This document shows positions 8,159 to 13,858 of a DNA stretch of 17,823 bases, in pieces (position 1 is the stretch's first letter; each line of letters starts with the position of its first letter). This DNA is from Caldilineae bacterium. Lineage in GTDB: Bacteria; Chloroflexota; Anaerolineae; J102. Location of the stretch: positions 1 to 17,823 of the forward strand of contig RFJM01000068.1 in NCBI GenBank assembly GCA_003694905.1, read 5' to 3'. The notes below the pieces were generated by a model that worked only from the letters and a program-made list of their open reading frames with translations, was not told the origin of the DNA and did no database searches. The position numbers and the translations under genes are program-made.

Positions 8159-8428
8159 TCAAGGAGCAGAGTTGTAGCCAGGACCTTCGCCGAAGAAGGT
8201 GGCATTCAGCTCGATGGCTTTGGAGAATTCCTCGGGCACATCAGCCTCGGGGAAGATGGCCTCAACAGGGCATTCAGGTACACAGGCGCCGCAATCGATG
8301 CAGGTGTCGGGATCGATGTAGTACCAGGGCCAGTCTTCCGGCGGGAAACCGGGCACAATACACTCAACGGGACAGACCTCGGCACAGGCGCCGTCTCGGA
8401 TACAGGTGTCGACGATGACATGCGTCAT
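8159..8428 (-). CDS. Small ferredoxin with two iron-sulphur sites (one CxxDxxC motif)
   Basis: Low-potential electron carrier of 89 residues. The first motif is C9-IR-D12-GA-C15-AEV-C19-P with a further C23; the second is a full C43-ID-C46-GA-C49-VPE-C53-P. By comparison with seven-iron ferredoxins, Cys19/43/46/49 should hold a [4Fe-4S] cluster and Cys9/15/53 with Asp12 a [3Fe-4S] or Asp-ligated [4Fe-4S] cluster. The segment WPWYYIDPDTCIDCGACVPE resembles ferredoxins I recall from Chloroflexota. ATG 8428 was chosen over the longer frame from 8458, since GGAGG lies ten bases before it and the family begins with MTHVI. It has its own strong promoter and terminator, so it is a single-gene unit. 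The redox partner is unknown. Confidence 0.95.
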   Translation of the reverse strand: MTHVIVDTCIRDGACAEVCPVECIVPGFPPEDWPWYYIDPDTCIDCGACVPECPVEAIFPEADVPEEFSKAIELNATFFGEGPGYNSAP

Positions 8429-8494
8429 AGAGAAAGAACCTCCGTGGGAAACCGTCATAGCGACGGGTAGTGAAGACGGGACATGAACCAGGCC

Positions 8495-8523
8495 ATTGTA
8501 GCGAGCGCCCGTCTCTGTGTCAA
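8495..8523 (-). promoter_or_regulatory. Strong sigma70-type promoter of the ferredoxin gene
   Basis: On the minus strand a perfect TTGACA (8523-8518) is separated by exactly 17 bases from TACAAT (8500-8495), which matches 5 of 6 consensus positions. The start of transcription should be near 8488, giving a leader of about 60 nt before ATG 8428. Confidence 0.8.
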
Positions 8524-8545
8524 CATGCGTTCACGTATCGGTCCG

Positions 8546-8656
8546 GTTCCAAAATAGGGCCAGCCGGTGCACTGGGCTGGTAAGGGTCCCCCCTGCAAGG
8601 GGGGTGCGCGGGAGCGCCCCCGCATCTGCGGCGTCGGCCGGCGAGACAGGCGGCCG
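8546..8656 (+). repeat. Structured intergenic repeat, copy 2
   Basis: Second copy of the element at 2116-2225, same orientation. The hairpin positions are kept: GCCGG/CTGGT (8563-8567 and 8577-8581, same 9-nt loop as copy 1, with two G-U pairs on the plus strand), CCCCCC/GGGGGG around TGCAA (8588-8604), and GCGGG/CCCGC around AGCGCC (8608-8623). It lies downstream of the SCP2 gene and just upstream of the ferredoxin promoter, both on the minus strand. In the minus direction its hairpins followed by CCCTATTTT could also act as a weak terminator for the lipid operon. Confidence 0.75.
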
Positions 8657-8702
8657 GCGAGTCCGACCGATCCGTTGCCGGCTCGCTCTCGGCTACCCGC
8701 GC

Positions 8703-9101
8703 TTACAGCAATCCCTTTTCCTTCAGGACCAGCGGATACAAGGCCTCGGCCTGACGAAACAGGGATGCAAGCTGCAAGGCCTTGAAGATCGAACCCTCGG
8801 TCTTGATCTTCCCGCCGAAAAAGGCATCCCGCAACCTCACCTTTCCCAGCCAGATGGCATGCAGGAGGTCGGCATCCAGATGCAGCGTGATGTTAGGGCG
8901 TTCTGCCTGGGGTTGGAAGCTGAAGCCGATGGGCTGTTTGCGGGCGTTGAGGCCGATGAAAGCGTCGGGGTTGCTCACTTTCACGTGGATGATCAGCTTG
9001 CTGCGGGCAAATTCATCGGTGGCGCCAGGAGTCTGGGCCAACCGCTCGAACAGCGCCTTCATCACATCGAGAAAGGTTTCGGCGTCGGAGTAGAAGGCCA
9101 T
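8703..9101 (-). CDS. SCP2 sterol-carrier-like domain protein
   Basis: A 132-residue single-domain protein of the SCP2 fold, which binds acyl chains, fatty acyl-CoA or other lipids in a hydrophobic tunnel. Visible family features are the beta-strand segment LIIHVKVSNPDAFIGLNARK (36-55), PNITLHLDADLLHAIWLGKVRLRDAFFGGKIKTEG (69-103; the DAFFGGKIKTEG part is the typical turn after the domain's helix) and a C-terminal helix. There is no signal peptide. It is the last gene of the lipid operon, 59 bases after the acyltransferase, so it plausibly carries or presents the operon's acyl intermediate. No Shine-Dalgarno is seen before ATG 9101. Confidence 0.85.
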   Translation of the reverse strand: MAFYSDAETFLDVMKALFERLAQTPGATDEFARSKLIIHVKVSNPDAFIGLNARKQPIGFSFQPQAERPNITLHLDADLLHAIWLGKVRLRDAFFGGKIKTEGSIFKALQLASLFRQAEALYPLVLKEKGLL

Positions 9102-9160
9102 AGGTGGAGATCAACGTTGAGGGTGAGACGGCAGGTCGGGGAGGTATACGACGGAAAAGT

Positions 9161-10351
9161 TCAGCCGCTGAAGACCGACTTACGTCGAGCCAGACGACCG
9201 TCGATTTGCTCCTGCACTTTGGTGCGAACGAGATCGGTGATATCGGAAACGAAGGCGGGGTTGGCCGCCAGCTCCGAGTCGTATTGGCTGGTGTCGATGG
9301 GCTCGCCGATGTCAATGAACCACTTGGTGGGGAGAGGGATCAGGCCCAGGGGACCAAGCCAGGGAAAAGTGGGGGTGATGGGGAAGTAGGGGAAACCCAA
9401 CAGCCGCGCCAGAGGTTTCAGATTGTAGAGGAGAGGATAGGTTTCCTCGGCGCCGACAACGGACACGGGAATGATAGGCGCTCTTGCCTCGATGGCCATA
9501 CGCACGAATCCCCCGCGGCCGAACCGGGCCAGCTTGTAGCGATCGCGGAAGTGTTTACCCACGCCCTTGTAGCCCTCGGGAAAGACCAGCACCAGCTCCT
9601 CTTGTTCCAGCAGGCGGCGGCCGTTGTCCGGATGCGCCAGTACCTGCCCCGTACGGGTGAGGAGCAGCGAGAAAAAGGGCAAAGTGGGGAACCAGTCGGC
9701 CACCAGAGCCCGCACCAGCCGGTGGGCGGGATGGTATTCTCGCACGCCGTACGAGATCATGGCTCCGTCCAACGGCAATATACCCGAATGGTTGGCCACC
9801 ATCAGGGCCCGGCCCTCCACAGGGATGTGGTCGAGCCCATTCATTTCTACCCGCCAGTACTTGTTGAAAAAGAAGCCCGCAAGGGGCAGGATGTAGTCGG
9901 TGAACTCCGGGTCATAGCCCCAGGCATCCACCTCATATTCCCCGCGCAGGCGGCGTTTCAGCATATCGAGCTGGGTCTGGGCAGCCACCTGCAGCACGTA
10001 GCCGATGCCCCGCCATGTATCGGCATCCAGCCAGCCGCTCTCTTCGATCTCGTCGATACCCTTGAGAACAAAATCTCGTAGCTCCTCCGGCAAGACCTGG
10101 GCCTTGTCGCGCAGGTAGGCCAATACCTCTTCGGCCGAGAATGTGAGCAAAGGGGGCCGGGCTTCCGGCTCGGGTTCGACCGCGGGTTGGGGTGGGGCAG
10201 TCTCGGCGGGGGCAGAGACTGGGGCGGAAGGCGTTTCTGCTGCTGCGGCCCTCTGGTGAATGTGGCAGTAGCGCGAGCCCGGCCGGGCGGGAAGCCGGCA
10301 CCGCTCACCCGCCTGCGTGACGGCTTCGCACTGAGTTCTGGCCGTGCTCAT
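9161..10351 (-). CDS. PlsC-like acyltransferase with N-terminal zinc-finger-like motif
   Basis: Probable lysophospholipid/glycerol acyltransferase (LPLAT family) of 396 residues. Residues 1-33 carry a Cys3His motif (C8, C18, C29, H32, ending YCHIH) that likely binds zinc. A Pro/Ala/Glu-rich linker (about 34-66) and a helical region precede the catalytic domain (about 150-390). The acceptor motif is NHSGILPLD (187-195), His and Asp separated by six residues instead of the usual four, as I recall for some actinobacterial relatives; FPEG is at 257-260 and IIPVSVVGAEE at 293-303. The hydrophobic stretch LPLAGFFF (155-162) may attach it to the membrane. ATG 10351 overlaps the stop of the upstream SDR as ATGA, with GGAGG six bases before it, so translation is coupled. 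The acceptor alcohol is not evident. Confidence 0.88.
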   Translation of the reverse strand: MSTARTQCEAVTQAGERCRLPARPGSRYCHIHQRAAAAETPSAPVSAPAETAPPQPAVEPEPEARPPLLTFSAEEVLAYLRDKAQVLPEELRDFVLKGIDEIEESGWLDADTWRGIGYVLQVAAQTQLDMLKRRLRGEYEVDAWGYDPEFTDYILPLAGFFFNKYWRVEMNGLDHIPVEGRALMVANHSGILPLDGAMISYGVREYHPAHRLVRALVADWFPTLPFFSLLLTRTGQVLAHPDNGRRLLEQEELVLVFPEGYKGVGKHFRDRYKLARFGRGGFVRMAIEARAPIIPVSVVGAEETYPLLYNLKPLARLLGFPYFPITPTFPWLGPLGLIPLPTKWFIDIGEPIDTSQYDSELAANPAFVSDITDLVRTKVQEQIDGRLARRKSVFSG

Positions 10352-11436
10352 GCTGCACCTCCTTCATCCTGTGTCACCTGGCGAAAGGCCACCCACGCGG
10401 CATGGGCGCGGCGCCGCGTGTCATGTAGCCTGGCCGGAGCCTTCCTAACCAGATCCCATTTCTCGCGCGCCAGGCGATAGGCCGGGTCGTGCTTGTAGCG
10501 ATATTCGCGCAGCGTTTCCCCGAACTGGCGCAACGTAGTTTCCGCGTCGTACATCGGCTGGAATCCCAGCTCCTCCCGCATCCGTGTGGTATCCGCCACC
10601 CAGGAATACCGCAGATAGTCCCAGGGCAGCGGCGGCAGACCGTCTCCTCGCCGGGAGAGCACGCGGCTGAGCCGCGTGCCTTTGTAAGCGCATACGTGCG
10701 GCACCGGCAAGGGGTGCAGGCCTGCAAGGCGTAGCGCCTTCAGCAGGGGCAGCGGATCGGGTGCGGCCACGTTGTAAACGCCGTTGTAATCTCCCATGAG
10801 ACAATGGCCCAGCGCTCGCAGCGCATCCTCGTGATGTAGGAACTGGAGCATGGGATCGAAACCCAGGAGCGTGGGGGGACCCGGCAGGGCCATGTAGCGG
10901 CTCATGGGCGAGGGGATGCCTCCACCCAGGATATTGGCAAAACGCAGCACGGTGATGATCATCTCGGGCTGCTGCCGCCGGTAGCCGTTGACGAACAGCT
11001 CGATTTCTCGCAGCTCGCGTACATAGGCATAGTCGACCGGGCCCCGAAACTCGCGGCCTTCATCGAGAAAGGCCGGATTGTTAGGATCCGCGCCGTAGAC
11101 AAAGGTGCTGGAGGGGATGACCACCTTGCGCACCCCCGCCAGTTCGGCAGCCCCCAGCAAGCGCATAGTCCCCATCACATTGCTGTCGAAGATCTCCTCG
11201 TGATGGCGTTGCCGCCAGCGGAATGCACAGTGCAGCACCGTATCCACCTGCTCGCTCTTGAAAAGCTGCTGGAGCAAGGGATTGCGGATGTCGGCCTGCA
11301 CGAACTCGACACCCGGAAAGGGCTTGGTCAGGGGTTTGATGTCGATACCCAGAACCCGCACGCCGAAATTGCTGGCCAGGCGGGCCATGCGTCTGCCCAG
11401 GGGGCTGAACAAACCGGTGATTGCCAGGGTATTCAT
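10348..11436 (-). CDS. Extended short-chain dehydrogenase / NAD-dependent epimerase family protein
   Basis: Rossmann-fold oxidoreductase of 362 residues. The dinucleotide loop is TGLFSPLG (7-14), and the acidic residue after beta-2 (VLGIDIKP, Asp32) favours NAD(H). PSSTFVYG (108-115) is the usual Ser/Thr segment. The active-site tetrad appears as Y136-A-Y-V-R140, an Arg in place of the usual Lys. LRFANILGGG and VYNVAAPDPL (substrate side) fit the extended SDR group. The C-terminal 70 residues are basic and helical. ATG 11436 follows GAGGAGG by seven bases and lies 12 bases after the reductase-like gene. Context suggests it works on the product of that gene or on a lipid head group; sugar epimerase activity is only a family-level guess. 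Confidence 0.88.
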   Translation of the reverse strand: MNTLAITGLFSPLGRRMARLASNFGVRVLGIDIKPLTKPFPGVEFVQADIRNPLLQQLFKSEQVDTVLHCAFRWRQRHHEEIFDSNVMGTMRLLGAAELAGVRKVVIPSSTFVYGADPNNPAFLDEGREFRGPVDYAYVRELREIELFVNGYRRQQPEMIITVLRFANILGGGIPSPMSRYMALPGPPTLLGFDPMLQFLHHEDALRALGHCLMGDYNGVYNVAAPDPLPLLKALRLAGLHPLPVPHVCAYKGTRLSRVLSRRGDGLPPLPWDYLRYSWVADTTRMREELGFQPMYDAETTLRQFGETLREYRYKHDPAYRLAREKWDLVRKAPARLHDTRRRAHAAWVAFRQVTQDEGGAA

Positions 11437-11448
11437 CAGGATACCTCC

Positions 11449-13644
11449 TCAATGGTTACCGCGCCGGCCCAACAGGCTACCTACGACCAGGGCCACGGCG
11501 CCGGCGGCCGTCGCCACCGGGAACCAGCGGTTCAGTCCTCCGCGTTCGCCGGCGGGCCCTGTTTGCGCCCCTGGCCGGCGGCCCTGGCGGGCGCGAGCCT
11601 CGCGCGCCCATTGTTCTGCCAGCTCGGGGTTCGCCCGCAGCCGGTCGGCAAGCTCGCGCTTGCGTGCGATATCCTCATCGCTGAGGAATTCGCCGTGGCT
11701 GCGCAGCCCGGAAAGCTGCAGGCCGTGCTTCTTGTAGAGCCGGTAGATCTCCTTGACGCGCTCGATATCGATGTTACGGCCGACGGTGAAGCTCTCGAAA
11801 CGGCCTTCCATAGCCAGCAGTGCCGTCTCGGCCAGACAGGCATAGGCCACGCCGGGCGGCAAACCTATGTCGTAGCCGAAGTCGGGATTCCCGGGTAGCA
11901 AGATCTCACCCGACTCGATCACCAGCACATCGGGGCGCAACGCGGCCTCTTCCTCCGTCACATCGGGCGGCCGGGCGATATCACAGATCACAGCGCCGGG
12001 TTTGCAGCGGGTGATATCGAGGATGCGCTGGCCCACCGCAGTAGTGGTGGTGATGATCAGATCTGCCTGACCGATGTACTCATCCGCGGTGGTGCTGATG
12101 GTGACGTTGGCGCCGGGGGTTTCCTGTTCGATGGTGCGCTTGAGGGCGATGAGCTTCTCGGGTCGTGGTGCGACCAGGATGATGTTGGGCACGGCCTGAG
12201 CCAGCAGCCGCGAGCAAACCGAGCCGATGGAGCCCGTAGCGCCGATGACCATCACACAACCCTTGTGCGCCTCCTCCAGGCTGTTGCCCATCTTGACAAC
12301 GGCCTGTTTGGCGGCCTCGAGGGTGGCGGCGACCGTAAGGCTATTGCCCGAGGTGATGGCGATATCGGCCTTCTGCGCTACGGTGACGCCGGCATCCCCC
12401 ACTACCGAGGTGAACGCGCCCAGACCCATGATGCGCGCCCCAAAGCGCTCGGCGATGCGGGAGGCCTTGATCAAGCGGCGGTAGGCGAAAGCGGGGTCGC
12501 GGCGCAGAAACTCGCGCGGGGTGGCGCCCAGCGCGATGAGGATGCCTTCCACTTTCTGGCCGGTGGCGGGACTCTGGATGCCGGTAATGCGGCTGAGGTA
12601 CATGGGCGGTAGTTCGGCCGCGAAGCGCTCTACCAATCGGTCCGGCAGATAACGTGTCCACCAGAACTTGGGAGACTTGTGGATGAACTTGAGGCTGAGA
12701 GGATGGATGACAAAGGCAAAGAGATTGACTTCTGCCTCCTCGGGCTGCAGATAGCGGATGGCAGGCTGCCATTCCAGATCTGCCATCAGGTTCAGATAGG
12801 TGTTCTCGCTGAGGGGGCTGGCTTTGTCGGGCCGAAGGGCCGCCAGACAGGCCTCGAAGACCGCGGCCGTATGCCGCGATACCTCATCACCCAACGAAGG
12901 CATGGTCGTCACCAGGATGCTGGCCCCGCGCTCGCTCAGGTCGGCGATGGCCTCCTCATCCGCCCACTCGGCAACGATGATCTTGTGTTTGAGATCCCGG
13001 GGAGCATAGCGCCGGATGGCATTGATGTCACCCGCCAGGATATCGGCCCAGCGGAAGAGCCGGGGATTGCGCGGGTGCTGGGGGGTGCCCGGTTGGGGGA
13101 AGAGCAGACGGAAGGAGAGACTGCTCAGCCGCGACACCGCCAGGCTGCCGGCCAGGCCCAGCGTTTCCATGGGAGCGAAATCGGGAAGGTTGAAGAATAA
13201 CTCGGCATCGGCATAGCGGACCTGTTCGGCGTACTGTTCCAGGGCCTGCGCCAGCCCCACATGGTTCAGTCCCGGTGTCATGAGTACCCGCTTGCGCGAC
13301 CAGATCCCCGGCTGTGCGTCGGCAGCCAGCCGCACCGCCCAGCGTTCCATAGCATCGCGCAGGCCACTTCCGTCCACCACCGGTGTCCGTTGCGCTGCTT
13401 CATAAACCCGCGCAGCATCCTGATGCTCGACCCTGTCGCGGCCCAGACGCAGAGTACGCGCTATCCCCTGCAACGCAATGGCATCCACCTCGCCGTCCAG
13501 CGCGGCCACTCGCCGCGCCATTTCTTCCAGGTCGCAGTCACAACCTTCGTGCCGCAGCTCGAGGCGCTCTCCCAGTAGCTGGACATGTTCCACCCATGGT
13601 TCGATAGGGCGGAAATGCAGGACTGCTATCTGGCGTTCTGTCAT
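11449..13644 (-). CDS. Large acyl-ACP-reductase-like protein with extra N-terminal domain and C-terminal membrane anchor
   Basis: A 731-residue protein and first gene of the lipid operon. Residues about 285-645 resemble cyanobacterial long-chain acyl-ACP reductase (AAR): LGAFTSVVGDAG (408-419), TSGNSLTVAATLEA, a Rossmann loop VIGATGSIGS (466-475), VICDIARPPDV, and YACLAETALLAMEG (601-614). In the last, Cys603 aligns with the catalytic Cys of AAR (FACFAEAILLEFEG), followed by VGRNIDIERV near SWGRNQI. AAR reduces acyl-ACP to fatty aldehyde with NADPH. The N-terminal 275 residues (for example DGEVDAIALQGI, TPVVDGSGLRDAMER) recall proteins annotated as quinate 5-dehydrogenase in thermophiles. Residues 707-726 are hydrophobic, preceded by a basic low-complexity linker, as in a tail anchor. 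ATG 13644 has AGGAG seven bases upstream. A shikimate/amino-acid dehydrogenase-like role is the alternative. Confidence 0.8.
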   Translation of the reverse strand: MTERQIAVLHFRPIEPWVEHVQLLGERLELRHEGCDCDLEEMARRVAALDGEVDAIALQGIARTLRLGRDRVEHQDAARVYEAAQRTPVVDGSGLRDAMERWAVRLAADAQPGIWSRKRVLMTPGLNHVGLAQALEQYAEQVRYADAELFFNLPDFAPMETLGLAGSLAVSRLSSLSFRLLFPQPGTPQHPRNPRLFRWADILAGDINAIRRYAPRDLKHKIIVAEWADEEAIADLSERGASILVTTMPSLGDEVSRHTAAVFEACLAALRPDKASPLSENTYLNLMADLEWQPAIRYLQPEEAEVNLFAFVIHPLSLKFIHKSPKFWWTRYLPDRLVERFAAELPPMYLSRITGIQSPATGQKVEGILIALGATPREFLRRDPAFAYRRLIKASRIAERFGARIMGLGAFTSVVGDAGVTVAQKADIAITSGNSLTVAATLEAAKQAVVKMGNSLEEAHKGCVMVIGATGSIGSVCSRLLAQAVPNIILVAPRPEKLIALKRTIEQETPGANVTISTTADEYIGQADLIITTTTAVGQRILDITRCKPGAVICDIARPPDVTEEEAALRPDVLVIESGEILLPGNPDFGYDIGLPPGVAYACLAETALLAMEGRFESFTVGRNIDIERVKEIYRLYKKHGLQLSGLRSHGEFLSDEDIARKRELADRLRANPELAEQWAREARARQGRRPGAQTGPAGERGGLNRWFPVATAAGAVALVVGSLLGRRGNH

Positions 13645-13676
13645 GTCAACGCTCCTGAAGGGGATTGATCCGCGCA

Positions 13677-13694
13677 GACCGATCGTAACCGGTC
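13677..13694. promoter_or_regulatory. Palindromic site upstream of the reductase operon
   Basis: GACCG (13677-13681) and CGGTC (13690-13694) form an inverted repeat with an 8-base centre, about 33 bases upstream of ATG 13644. Its position in the leader or promoter region fits an operator, but the arms are only 5 bp and the surroundings are GC-rich. No convincing -35/-10 pair was found. Confidence 0.25.
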
Positions 13695-13740
13695 CGCGAC
13701 GATAGATAGTCTCTCCCTACAGTGCTGCCGGCTTTGCAAG

Positions 13741-13805
13741 CACGAATTGCACGAATGAAGCCAAGGACGAGAAAGAAGCTACGCGGTCCATTCGTGCCAT
13801 TCGCG
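13741..13805. repeat. Imperfect inverted repeat upstream of the lipid operon
   Basis: The left arm 13741-13757 (CACGAATTGCACGAATG) is the reverse complement of the right arm 13789-13805 at 15 of 17 positions, with a 31-base loop. It is more AT-rich than its surroundings. It lies between the 3' end of the helicase gene and the reductase operon, both on the minus strand, so it could mark a remnant of a dispersed repeat or a terminator-like stem without a U-tract. Confidence 0.6.
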
Positions 13806-13858
13806 ACCGGAATCGCTCTTTGTTGTGAGGGCCAACACTCGCAAGGGTGACGCTTCGA

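Noticed and set aside
8546..8656. CRISPR-like or tRNA-like element
   Set aside because: The hairpins are not arranged as a cloverleaf, and there are no regularly spaced direct repeats.
9149..9170. Small TTCAG/CTGAA hairpin followed by CTTTT at the acyltransferase stop codon (minus strand)
   Set aside because: Stem only 5 bp and overlapping the stop codon; too weak to call a terminator between the acyltransferase and SCP2 genes.
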